A stretch of 64,000 bases of DNA from J027 sp965215855 (GTDB taxonomy: Bacteria; Chloroflexota; Anaerolineae; Aggregatilineales; J027): contig CBDCER010000003.1 of assembly GCA_965215855.1 (NCBI GenBank), forward strand, positions 1,054,001 to 1,118,000. Reading direction: 5' to 3'. Positions 26,785 to 35,663 of this stretch are shown here, piece after piece (position 1 is the first letter of the stretch; every line of letters starts with the position of its first letter). The translations under genes were made by a program, and so were the position numbers. The notes under the pieces are model-generated. The model was not told the DNA's origin and ran no database searches. It saw only the letters and a list, made by a program, of their open reading frames with translations.

Positions 26785-28391
26785 TCAAAATCCCGATAGC
26801 GCCATTCACCACCGACCATCGTGCCTACCACAGTGGTCTCCAGGATTTCAGCCGATGGGATAGCAAACCAATCTCGATCTAGCATGACTAGATCAGCCAG
26901 ATAACCTGGGGCTAGCATTCCTAGTCGATCCTCCATATACGCCGCATATGCCGGACCTTGCGTGAAAGCCTGGAGAGTCTGTTCCAGCGTCAAACGTTCA
27001 TCTGAGTACCAGCCATCAGCTTCTGGCGAACCGTCGGCGCGTTGGCGTGTGATGGCGGCATGGATGCCCGCAATGGGGTTGATATTGTCGAGTGGTGCAT
27101 CGGAGCCAAAGGCCAACACCGCTCCCGCCACCAATTGCTTGCGGAAGGCATAAGCATATTCACCGCGCTGTCCCCAATGATGATCGACTAGCTCATAGTC
27201 CGACGTGGCATGAATGGGCTGCATAGAGGCGATGACACCCAATGCTGCCAGCCGCCCCACGTCAGATGGGTGGATGACCTGGACATGCTCAAGACGGTGG
27301 CGTCGGTTTCGCCGGGGAATGCCACGCTCGGCTTCCTCGCGGCGCACCGCTTCATAGACATCTAGTACATCATGGTTTGCTTTGTCGCCGATGGCGTGAA
27401 TCGTCGCGGCAAATCCTCTGGTGCTGGCCTTGCTGACCAGAGTATATATTTCTTCTTTGTCGGTGACTGTAATGCCGTAATTAGTGGGGTCGCTCTCATA
27501 TGGATCAATCATGCGAGCAGTTTGGGGGCCTAATGCACCATCAGCGAAGATCTTTAGATTACCAATCCGAATCCAATCGTCTCCAAAGCCGCTGCGGATA
27601 CCGAGTTCGTAGGCATGTTCGATGAATGGATCATTGATATGCTTCAAAAGGCGCACGCGCAATGCACCTCGTTCGCGCACAAGCTGAAAGGCGTCCAGGC
27701 AATCGGATTTGTCGTAATCGTGAAAGCCCGTTAGCCCCATTTGCAAAGCTAAATCCTGAGCATCCTGTATCCAATCGGCCAACACATGCGGAGGCGTTTT
27801 GGGGCGGACGGCTTTCACCAGATCCATAGCTGGGTCTTCCAACAACACACCCGATGGTTGACCATCAGACAGGCGTTGAATGTGGCCGCCTTCAGGATCG
27901 GGCGTCTGTCGTGTGATGTCCGCTTTTTGCAGAGCAAGGGTGTTCACCCAGGCGGCGTGCCCGCTCCGCTCGGTCAAATACACCGGATGATTGGGCGAAA
28001 CAGTATCCAGGTCAACTGCCGTCGGAAACGCTCTGTCCTCCCATAAGCCTTTGCGCCAGCCAATGCCATAGATCCATTCGCCCGGCGGCGTTGTGGCGAT
28101 GCGTTGCGCCACACGTTCCAGAGCTTCAGCTTTACTCGGCACATCCACCAGATTCACGGCTTTCAGGGTGCGAGCATAGCTGCGAAAATGCAAGTGAGCA
28201 TCAGTCAGGCCAGGAATGACCAACCGTCCATTGCCATTGTCAATCTGTGTAGCGGGGCCAGCCAATACCCGAATCGCTTCATCATCGCCCACGGCGACGA
28301 TGCGTTCATGACTGATTGCCAGTGCCGAGGCCCAAGGCTGTGATGGGTTTTGCGTATATATCCGGGCGTTAAGTAAAATGCGATCAATCAT
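26781..28391 (-). CDS. YtcJ-like amidohydrolase
   Basis: The 536 residues belong to the amidohydrolase_3 group. Metal-binding signatures are LTDAHLHF near residue 63, FADGALGPQTA around 285, TIHAIGDKAN (His) around 325, HRLEHVQVI and the C-terminal FGSDAPLDNINP. Such enzymes hydrolyse exocyclic amide or formamide bonds; the substrate is not evident. The gene overlaps both neighbours by four bases (ATGA type), so it is translated as part of an operon with the FtsB/DivIC-like protein downstream. Confidence 0.9.
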   Translation of the reverse strand: MIDRILLNARIYTQNPSQPWASALAISHERIVAVGDDEAIRVLAGPATQIDNGNGRLVIPGLTDAHLHFRSYARTLKAVNLVDVPSKAEALERVAQRIATTPPGEWIYGIGWRKGLWEDRAFPTAVDLDTVSPNHPVYLTERSGHAAWVNTLALQKADITRQTPDPEGGHIQRLSDGQPSGVLLEDPAMDLVKAVRPKTPPHVLADWIQDAQDLALQMGLTGFHDYDKSDCLDAFQLVRERGALRVRLLKHINDPFIEHAYELGIRSGFGDDWIRIGNLKIFADGALGPQTARMIDPYESDPTNYGITVTDKEEIYTLVSKASTRGFAATIHAIGDKANHDVLDVYEAVRREEAERGIPRRNRRHRLEHVQVIHPSDVGRLAALGVIASMQPIHATSDYELVDHHWGQRGEYAYAFRKQLVAGAVLAFGSDAPLDNINPIAGIHAAITRQRADGSPEADGWYSDERLTLEQTLQAFTQGPAYAAYMEDRLGMLAPGYLADLVMLDRDWFAIPSAEILETTVVGTMVGGEWRYRDFD

Positions 28392-29368
28392 AGTGTGGTG
28401 ATTGTCTTGGCTACGCGCAGATGGCCGGGGAAGTTGGGCAAATAGCGAATAAACGACTCGTACTTGTTGTCAGCAAATTCACGCAGATAGCGCCGAAGTA
28501 CATGCACCACACCTGGCAACACATTCAGCCCTTGCGCTTTGTGTTGCATCAACACATAGGCCTGCGCTTCTTTTTTGCTGACCGCTTGCTCCAGAAATAA
28601 AGCTACTGAGCTTAATGAAAACAATTCGGCAAATTGATCGCCCCAGTTGGGATATACTTCCTGGAACTGCGGGCCGACAGGTAATGATTTTTTGGCAATA
28701 GGAGCCACGGCTTCGGCATTTTGGCGTAGATAGGACAGCATCAATAGCCGTGAATATCCTGCCAGCGCAGCAGCATAGACATGGGCCGGGTCTTCATTGA
28801 ACGGCCAGGGCGGGCTATCTCCCCAGGCTGCACGTGGTGGGCTAATCGTGACCAATTCACCACCAATTCGCACACTGATGGGCTGACTGGTAGGATAAGA
28901 GATACTTGGCATGAATACCAATTGCTCGACTACTTGCCCGACAAATGGAAATAGAAATTGGTAAAAATTGACCTGGTTAAATACTTCTTCAGATTCATGT
29001 CGGGAGCGTTGCCATTCGGCATCAGAATCTTGCCACAATTTCGTCAGGTTAGTGACTTCGTAAAAATGCTTTAGATGTTCGTTCCAGCGCGGCGGAATCC
29101 AACGCGGAACTTGGCTATCATGCAAATCGGGCCACGATAGCTTGAGCGCATAGGTAAAGAATGCTTCCAGCGGAGCGCCCTGATCTAACAAAACTTGCGC
29201 TGCCGCGACAGATGGATGTCCGGCATAAGCCGCCACCTGTTTGATCGTGCGTTTGGCGTGGTCATGGGGATGGGTGTCTTCTTGATCTGGTAGATTGGTG
29301 GCAGCCAACACCGCCGACATCAAACGAACACGGTCATCAAGCCGAACCTGCAATTGTTTCTCACTCAT
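28388..29368 (-). CDS. Protein of unknown function (326 aa)
   Basis: I recognise no family. The product is soluble, rich in aromatic residues and mostly helical, with a Pro-rich middle (ISPPRAAWGDSPPWPF) and a C-terminal helical half (HVLRRYLREFADNKYESFIRYLP). The frame is open up to 29602, but the region above 29368 is antisense to the SDR gene end and does not look coded. The ATG at 29368 (MSEKQLQVRLDDRV) is therefore taken as the start. It lies 64 bp after the SDR gene, and its end overlaps the amidohydrolase start. Confidence 0.68.
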   Translation of the reverse strand: MSEKQLQVRLDDRVRLMSAVLAATNLPDQEDTHPHDHAKRTIKQVAAYAGHPSVAAAQVLLDQGAPLEAFFTYALKLSWPDLHDSQVPRWIPPRWNEHLKHFYEVTNLTKLWQDSDAEWQRSRHESEEVFNQVNFYQFLFPFVGQVVEQLVFMPSISYPTSQPISVRIGGELVTISPPRAAWGDSPPWPFNEDPAHVYAAALAGYSRLLMLSYLRQNAEAVAPIAKKSLPVGPQFQEVYPNWGDQFAELFSLSSVALFLEQAVSKKEAQAYVLMQHKAQGLNVLPGVVHVLRRYLREFADNKYESFIRYLPNFPGHLRVAKTITTL

Positions 29369-29432
29369 CTGTTTTTGCCCGTCAATTCCAATAGTTTGCT
29401 CGAATTGTACTGAAGAGACTCCAGAACAGCAA

Positions 29433-30179
29433 TTATGCCATGCTTTCGCCACCGTCAACATGAATGGCTTGGCCGGTGATATAGGAAGCTGCATCTGAAC
29501 ACAAAAATAACACAACCTGCGCCACTTCATCGGGAGTTCCCAAGCGCCCTTGCGGGATGCGGCTAGTGTCGAAGCGTTCCGGGCGTTCGTCCGTGCTGTC
29601 AATGTTGGCTGGACACACAGCGTTTACTCGCACACCCAATGGAGCCAGTTCGCGCGCCATCTCTTTAGTCAGACCAATCACCCCAGCTTTGCTGGCAACA
29701 TAAGCGACACTATCCTGGCGGGGCAGGGTATGTCCAGCAGTGCTGCCTATATTGACAATCACACCACCACCTTCATCAGCCATCACGCGTCCGGCAAATT
29801 GTGAGACAAAGAACGTACCGGTCAGATTAATTTCTAAAACCCGCCGCCAATCCCATTCATCTAGTTTAATAAAGCTGCTGATCTTCTCCACACCCGCTGC
29901 GTTAACCACAATATCAATTTGCCCTAACTCATCGCGCATGGTTTCGATCATCGGCCCCATCAGTAATTTGTTGGCAACATCGCCGTTCCAACCAATAGCA
30001 CGCCCGCCAGCAGCCTGTATTTCCTCGACCACACGGTCGGTGTTATCAGGATTAACGTCGGTGATAAAGATGGCTGCTCCCGCTTTGGCAAGGGCAACAG
30101 CCACGGCACGTCCAATACCCATGCCACCTCCAGTGACCAGGGCATTCCGACCAGCCAAGTCTACCTGAAAATTTACCAT
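29433..30179 (-). CDS. Short-chain dehydrogenase/reductase (FabG-like)
   Basis: A 248-residue classical SDR. The NAD(P)-binding motif TGGGMGIG is near residue 17, followed by NAAG, the catalytic Ser in NIGSTAG and the Tyr-Lys pair in YVASK. The end GQAIHVDGGESMA is typical. An Asp at the end of strand 2 (ITDVNPD) favours NAD over NADP. It is the first gene of the minus-strand operon and resembles 3-oxoacyl-ACP reductase or sugar/alcohol dehydrogenases; the substrate cannot be fixed. Confidence 0.9.
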   Translation of the reverse strand: MVNFQVDLAGRNALVTGGGMGIGRAVAVALAKAGAAIFITDVNPDNTDRVVEEIQAAGGRAIGWNGDVANKLLMGPMIETMRDELGQIDIVVNAAGVEKISSFIKLDEWDWRRVLEINLTGTFFVSQFAGRVMADEGGGVIVNIGSTAGHTLPRQDSVAYVASKAGVIGLTKEMARELAPLGVRVNAVCPANIDSTDERPERFDTSRIPQGRLGTPDEVAQVVLFLCSDAASYITGQAIHVDGGESMA

Positions 30180-30291
30180 ATACGCAGTCCCATGTTTATA
30201 AAATCGTGAGGCGCTATTTTAACATTGAACTGCCAAAATGATGGATACAATCTGTGAAAACAATTGTGTTGCGCTGAGATCCTAAAGTCTA

Positions 30292-33200
30292 CTACAAGGG
30301 ACTCTGTTTGAGCAGGCGAGCAAATCGGCGTTGTATACCATTGGGAAGAACTGACAATAATCGTTGTGTTTCCTCGGAATCGAATGGATTGAATACCCAT
30401 AAACCTACCATGTAGATTGCTGGCCCTAGCAGCAAACTCAGTATCGGCATTCGTCCCCATACCGCCCATACAATCAGCAACATCCCCCCACTGATAATCC
30501 ACAATCTCCACAATGCCGCTATCCAATTAATATTGCCTAGCAAGTTGCGGATTAGCCAGGCGAAGCCAATCAGCAGCACCAGTTCGGAGAAAATGGTGGT
30601 GATGGCCGCCGCCCGAAAGCTGTAGACTGGCAGGAAAATCAGGTTGGCGATGACGTTGAAGCTGACAGCCACAATAAATGCCCAGGTGATCTGCCGCTGC
30701 CGATCCAGCGCAATCAACACATATTGCGTCAAGCTGTTCATCCATCCGAGCGGAATGCTCCAGATCATTAATTGTAGCGCCACCGCACCATCCGGTAAGA
30801 ATTCGCTCCCGCCTAGAAAACCAACTAATGCTGTTGCCAGGAAGGTTGTCATGACTGCCACTGGCAGTGCCATCATCACCAGGATCTTGATCCCCAAAAT
30901 ATAGTTGCGACGCAGGGCATCACGGTTTTCGTGGGCTTGTCGCGACATAATCGGCAACAGCGCCATGGTGAAAAACGCCGGAATAATATTCAACGCATCC
31001 AGCCATTTATAGGCCGTTGAATAGGTTCCAACCACTGCTACGCCGTTAATGGCTTCCATCAAAATGACATCACTCTTGAAAAATACTGTCGCCAGCAGAT
31101 GGTTAATCATCAGCGGCCATGCCTCGCGCATCATCATACGCTGCAATGCACCATCGCGGGCGGGTTCCCAGTGATCCCGAATCAGCGGCCAGGCTAATCG
31201 TGTCAGCAGGATAAACGTGACGAAATTGGTTAGGATACTCGCGCCAGCCAGCCCGACTACACCCCAGCCTAGCAACAATGCTCCCAACCCTAAACTGACC
31301 TTTACCAGGGTGGAGATGGTGGTCATCGCCGCCGGATATTCTGCTTTCTCAAAAGCATAGAATAATGCAGTCAGGCCAGTACTGATGCTGTTGGGAATTA
31401 GGCCAATGTAGAGTAGTACAATGGCGATAATTGCTGTGCTATCTAGCGCGGGATCAACGGTCGTATTGCGGATAATGAGTACCAATGCCAGCACCGGAAT
31501 CCCTAGCGACGCCAATCCCAGGCGCAGCAGGCTGGTGTTGAATAAGTAACGACCCGCCGCCGCCTGATCCCGTGAAACATCACGGGTCAGCAAAGTATTC
31601 AGCCCGAAATTAGTGAAAATATCGAACCAGCCAAAAATGACGATGGCGTAATAGTAAATTCCGGCATCCGCTGGCCCTAAAATACGCAGCATGATAAAGG
31701 CGAAGGCGAAATCAATACCGCGATTAAATAGGTTCAGTGCAATTGGCGCGATGCTGTTTTTCGCCAGCCGCTTGCCTGTATCCGCTTCGGCCCCTTCGCG
31801 GACAAACGCTTGCCATAACCAGATCAACGCCAGGAAAATGACCAGCATCCCACTGATGAAGCTGACAAATGCCCCTAACTGGAAGCTGCGCGGGCTATAT
31901 TTGAAACGTACTGTCCATTCACCGAGATCGAGTTGCACACCACGCAGATTTAGATTGACTTGGTGAATGTCGATTTCGTGTTCTTCATCGTCCGATGCGC
32001 CTTTGGGTTTGATAAACGCTCGCCAGCCCGCATCATAGCTATCGGCCAGTACCAACCACGACGCCTCTGTGACGATAGCATCGACCCGCACTTCGGTATT
32101 GTCGTATTGGGTGATCGCCGCCGATGTATGCGAGATACAGGTCCCTGTCGGCGGCGGAATGAAGGTCAGATGTTGCGGCGACTCCGGCTCAACGGATGAT
32201 TCGCAACCCTCGCCCGGCTGATAATGCGTTCCATCCGTCGGTAATGGCACAGTATAGGCGCGTGGCAGGGCATCCACATTACGATAAATCCGCACACCAG
32301 CATCGACATACACTTCCTCAAATCCCAATTCGGCGGGATTATCTTCCTCGCGAATGAGCCAGTCAGTGATGACATAACGCACGTTGAGAAAGTCGAGCAG
32401 GGGATGGGCTAATGCCTGCGGTGTATCCCAGGGAATTGGCACAATACGGTTGAAATCCAGACCCCATTGCGGCGTGATTTGGCTCATCATCTCCGCATAT
32501 TCTTCACTGAACAAGCTGTCGTAGCCACGTACATCCTGCAAACCATAGCGCCACCCCGAATTGGCGTTCAGTGGACGTTCACCCACGTCATAGGCCTGGA
32601 TGCGGAATATTCCCTCCTCTTCCATTTTTTGCTGGAGCCAGGTAATCGTGGGTGGCTGATAGTCCAACCATTCCTTTTTCGCGGCAGGATTAAAATCATA
32701 CGATGCCGCGAACAAGTCCAATACGATTACCACAACTGCTAACGCTTGCCAGCCCGGAATACCCCGAATTGTGAATGATCGCCGCCGCATCAAAAACACG
32801 AGGCCCGCCCCAGTGATTGCCAGCCCCAATAGCAGCACATTGCGGAATTGATAGCTATAAAACGCTTCCAGTGAGGGAAATGTTTCTTGCGCCCCAGCCA
32901 TTCCAGTATAAAGGCGCTCAATCAGCCCATCGAGTTGCCCGAAAAAGGTGCGACTCGCTACCAACCCGATCAGAGTCACACCACCACCCATCAACAGCAA
33001 TCGTCCAATGATCGACACATCACGTTCTTTATGGCGCTGTCGCAGTGTGTCAACACCAAACGCAGCTAATATTGCTATGCTGATGGTGAACGGCCACAAC
33101 CACCGGAAAGGTGTGTGCAACTGGTTGATGCCCGGCAGTCCATAGTAGAGTATGGCATAGAAAGGTGTGCCGAACATGAGCAATAGCGCCACACCCGCCA

Positions 33201-34428
33201 GCAACACGAATATTAGACGATAGGGGGGGGCGTCTTCACGCTTACGCCGCGCATAGAATCCGCCGAGAACACCATAAGCTGCCAGCACCAACGGCAAAAT
33301 TCCGATATACGCAGCCCCCTCAACATAATTCTTGTATCCAAATAGACCGCTTAATTCGGTATCCGTTTTGGGAGTTACATCGGGTTGAGCTTGCTGCCAC
33401 GTGTCTTGCAAAGAGACCGTTTCCCACTCAAAAACATCAAAGTATTCATGGTGGGCTGGATTGCCATAAATGTTGGGCATGATGAACTTGGCGACGTGGC
33501 GCTCCGGCAGCGCATATCCCCGCACCGTTTCCAATGATGAATCGGGGCGGCTGGCGCGGAAGCTGTTGTTGGCAGCTTCCACATTCGGAATGAACTGTAC
33601 CGCCCCAATCGCAAAGCCAAGTGCTACCATCCCGACCAACACCCATCCGGTACTGATGAGTGGTCGCCATTGCCGATCTCTTAACCATTCCACAATCAAG
33701 CGGCCCGCAGCATAAAACGCTATCATCAACAACGTGTAATAGGTGATTTCGATGTGACCAGCCAGATGCGGCATTCCCAACGCCACACCGCCGATCAACG
33801 TCCAGGGCAACCGTGTCGGTTTGTCGCCTGTGCCGGGGAAGGATCGTCGCTGGATGGTGTATTCGATCATCAATAACAACAACGGTAGCCACGCTGCTCC
33901 CGCCTGGATCATGGGATGCACCGTCGCTGTGATATAGAAGCTGCTGAGTTGCACCGTCAAAGCTGCCACAAACCCTGCCATGCGCCCCAAATTAATCCCG
34001 CGAATGAACACATACATCCACAGGCCCGCCAGCCACAATTGCGTCACCGTGAACCAGCCAAAAGCCGTTTCTAGCGGCAGAATGTAATACAGGATACTGA
34101 AGGGATATAGCATACTGTGCTGGCCGTTTGCCATAAAGGTCGTTCCGGCGAACTGGTTAGGCTGCCACAGCGGAATTTCGCGGTCACGGATATTCTGGCG
34201 AATGAAGGTTTTCCACTGGTAATTTTGCAACACCAGATCGGAGAGCAGCGCGTTATGCGGCACTTCCGGCACGCCGACTGTTTCACGTGCCGAGGCCCAG
34301 GGTTCGTCTTGATAAAGGTTGTCCGCAGGAATCAGCGTGCGTCCACCCAGCGTGACGGGCAGAAATAATAACAACGGTATCAGAAACAGGCCGAGAATAA
34401 TCCAGATGTCGGGCAGCCAGCGGCGCAT
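30292..34428 (-). CDS. YfhO-like GT-C membrane protein fused to a Wzx-type polysaccharide flippase
   Basis: This 1378-residue protein joins two membrane modules. Residues 1 to about 860 are a YfhO-type GT-C module, with ADNLYQDEPW in the first loop, many helices, and a soluble domain ending in DSYDAGWRAFI, as in YfhO. Residues from about 885 to the end are a 12-14 helix flippase (LAKNSIAPIALNLFNRGIDFAF, then YYYAIVIFGWFDIFTNFGLNTLLTRDVSR), the MOP superfamily type that flips lipid-linked oligosaccharides. The ATG at 34428 with AGGA upstream is preferred over a TTG at 34455. A single polypeptide could flip and then glycosylate a lipid-linked glycan. Confidence 0.82.
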   Translation of the reverse strand: MRRWLPDIWIILGLFLIPLLLFLPVTLGGRTLIPADNLYQDEPWASARETVGVPEVPHNALLSDLVLQNYQWKTFIRQNIRDREIPLWQPNQFAGTTFMANGQHSMLYPFSILYYILPLETAFGWFTVTQLWLAGLWMYVFIRGINLGRMAGFVAALTVQLSSFYITATVHPMIQAGAAWLPLLLLMIEYTIQRRSFPGTGDKPTRLPWTLIGGVALGMPHLAGHIEITYYTLLMIAFYAAGRLIVEWLRDRQWRPLISTGWVLVGMVALGFAIGAVQFIPNVEAANNSFRASRPDSSLETVRGYALPERHVAKFIMPNIYGNPAHHEYFDVFEWETVSLQDTWQQAQPDVTPKTDTELSGLFGYKNYVEGAAYIGILPLVLAAYGVLGGFYARRKREDAPPYRLIFVLLAGVALLLMFGTPFYAILYYGLPGINQLHTPFRWLWPFTISIAILAAFGVDTLRQRHKERDVSIIGRLLLMGGGVTLIGLVASRTFFGQLDGLIERLYTGMAGAQETFPSLEAFYSYQFRNVLLLGLAITGAGLVFLMRRRSFTIRGIPGWQALAVVVIVLDLFAASYDFNPAAKKEWLDYQPPTITWLQQKMEEEGIFRIQAYDVGERPLNANSGWRYGLQDVRGYDSLFSEEYAEMMSQITPQWGLDFNRIVPIPWDTPQALAHPLLDFLNVRYVITDWLIREEDNPAELGFEEVYVDAGVRIYRNVDALPRAYTVPLPTDGTHYQPGEGCESSVEPESPQHLTFIPPPTGTCISHTSAAITQYDNTEVRVDAIVTEASWLVLADSYDAGWRAFIKPKGASDDEEHEIDIHQVNLNLRGVQLDLGEWTVRFKYSPRSFQLGAFVSFISGMLVIFLALIWLWQAFVREGAEADTGKRLAKNSIAPIALNLFNRGIDFAFAFIMLRILGPADAGIYYYAIVIFGWFDIFTNFGLNTLLTRDVSRDQAAAGRYLFNTSLLRLGLASLGIPVLALVLIIRNTTVDPALDSTAIIAIVLLYIGLIPNSISTGLTALFYAFEKAEYPAAMTTISTLVKVSLGLGALLLGWGVVGLAGASILTNFVTFILLTRLAWPLIRDHWEPARDGALQRMMMREAWPLMINHLLATVFFKSDVILMEAINGVAVVGTYSTAYKWLDALNIIPAFFTMALLPIMSRQAHENRDALRRNYILGIKILVMMALPVAVMTTFLATALVGFLGGSEFLPDGAVALQLMIWSIPLGWMNSLTQYVLIALDRQRQITWAFIVAVSFNVIANLIFLPVYSFRAAAITTIFSELVLLIGFAWLIRNLLGNINWIAALWRLWIISGGMLLIVWAVWGRMPILSLLLGPAIYMVGLWVFNPFDSEETQRLLSVLPNGIQRRFARLLKQSPL

Positions 34429-34537
34429 AATCGTTATCCTGAAATTAGGTATCAATTGCGGTTGAGGATTTTAAGCCCGAATCGGGATTCAGGGTAGGGC
34501 TGCGAGGCAAACACCCGCCGAGCGTCAGGAAAAGATA

Positions 34538-34546
34538 TGTTATAAT
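34538..34546 (+). promoter_or_regulatory. Extended -10 promoter upstream of the riboswitch
   Basis: TGT followed by a perfect TATAAT (34541-34546) forms an extended -10 element. No good -35 is seen. Transcription would begin near 34553, about 30 bases before the conserved riboswitch core. Confidence 0.5.
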
Positions 34547-34582
34547 CGAGTTATCAAACAAATATTGTACACACATCAACAG

Positions 34583-34700
34583 GTGGCTAGGGTTCCATCA
34601 AATGTCATTTTCGAGCCTGGACCGAGCGCCACACCAGTACCTTAAGGGATAAAAGCCAGGAGGGGGCAGGTTGGTGAGTTAAATCCTGCGGAGGTACTGG
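34583..34700 (+). promoter_or_regulatory. ykkC-class riboswitch (probably guanidine-I) with ribosome-site sequestration
   Basis: Conserved blocks of the ykkC-yxkD RNA occur in order. CTAGGGTTCC is at 34587-34596, CCTGGACCGAGCG is near 34616-34628, ACAC follows, and GGGATAAAAGCC is near 34646-34657, followed by AGGAGG. CCAGTACCT at 34634-34642 is exactly complementary to AGGTACTGG at 34692-34700, which covers part of the ribosome site GGAGGT of the downstream gene. A competing GCAGG/CCTGC hairpin (34666-34670 and 34685-34689) is also possible. The layout suggests ligand-controlled translation. Guanidine-I is the likeliest class given the transporter downstream, but the ppGpp, PRPP and nucleotide variants of ykkC cannot be excluded by eye. 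Confidence 0.78.
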
Positions 34701-34702
34701 AC

Positions 34703-35620
34703 ATGTTTTCCCCACATCTAAAAGCTATCGCCCAAGCTCTTTTCGTGACCTTCCTCTGGTCAACATCCTGGGTTTTCATCAAAATCGGTCTCGAAGATAT
34801 TCCGCCACTGACATTTGCTGGTCTACGCTATAGTCTGGCATTTGTAGTGCTACTGTTGGTCAACCTGCGCGTGAATAATACTCCAAATGGGCACGACATG
34901 ACCCTACGCCAGCTTTCACGTCGGGATTGGGGTCTACTGATCCTGTTGGGGCTGATCTTCTACACCGCCACTCAAGGCACACAATTCCTGGCCTTGGATC
35001 ATTTGCCTGCCATTACCCTCAGCCTGCTACTCAATTTTACCTCACTCGTGGTGGCTTTTATGGGCATTCTGTTCATCAGCGAACATCTGACCCGGCGACA
35101 GTGGCTTGGTATTGGTGTCTTTCTGGCTGGCGTGTTGATCTATTTCAATCCGCTACCCGATAGCCCCCTCCTGGGGCTGGTAATCGGTATAACCTCTATG
35201 CTGGCAAATTCTGCAGCCACAGTGTTAGGCCGCTATATCAACCGCGAAGCCCGGATATCGGCCTTGCTGGTGACATTGGTCAGCATGGGGGTGGGGTCGA
35301 TTGTGTTGCTGGTGATTGGTATCGTCACGCAAGGACTTCCTACGCTAAGTCTACAGAGTTGGCTAATTATTCTCTGGTTGGCGGTGGTCAATACGGCCTT
35401 TGCTTTCACACTCTGGAACTATACCCAACGCACACTTTCTGCCGTCGAGACAAGTATTATCAACAACACTATGCTCTTACAAATCGCGGTCTTGGCCTGG
35501 CTGTTTTTGGATGAAGGTATCTCGGTGCAGGGTGGAATTGGCTTGATAATCGCTGCCATTGGAATCCTGATGGTGCAATTGCGCTACAACGGCCAAACAA
35601 TTGCGCCTACTTCTGAGTAG
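34703..35620 (+). CDS. EamA-family (DMT) transporter
   Basis: The 305-residue protein has ten membrane helices in two EamA repeats (about residues 8-140 and 155-295). Family marks are TFLWSTSWVFIKIGL at the start and SAVETSIINNTMLLQIAVLAWLFLDEGISVQG in the second repeat. It exports small metabolites or amines. A strong ribosome site (GGAGGT) is sequestered by the upstream riboswitch. If the riboswitch senses guanidine, this would be a guanidinium exporter from the larger superfamily that also holds the SMR exporters. The WD40 gene begins near its stop. Confidence 0.88.
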   Translation: MFSPHLKAIAQALFVTFLWSTSWVFIKIGLEDIPPLTFAGLRYSLAFVVLLLVNLRVNNTPNGHDMTLRQLSRRDWGLLILLGLIFYTATQGTQFLALDHLPAITLSLLLNFTSLVVAFMGILFISEHLTRRQWLGIGVFLAGVLIYFNPLPDSPLLGLVIGITSMLANSAATVLGRYINREARISALLVTLVSMGVGSIVLLVIGIVTQGLPTLSLQSWLIILWLAVVNTAFAFTLWNYTQRTLSAVETSIINNTMLLQIAVLAWLFLDEGISVQGGIGLIIAAIGILMVQLRYNGQTIAPTSE

Positions 35621-35663
35621 TCTTTATAACATATCGTTATCAATCAACCCGAAGGAACAGCGT

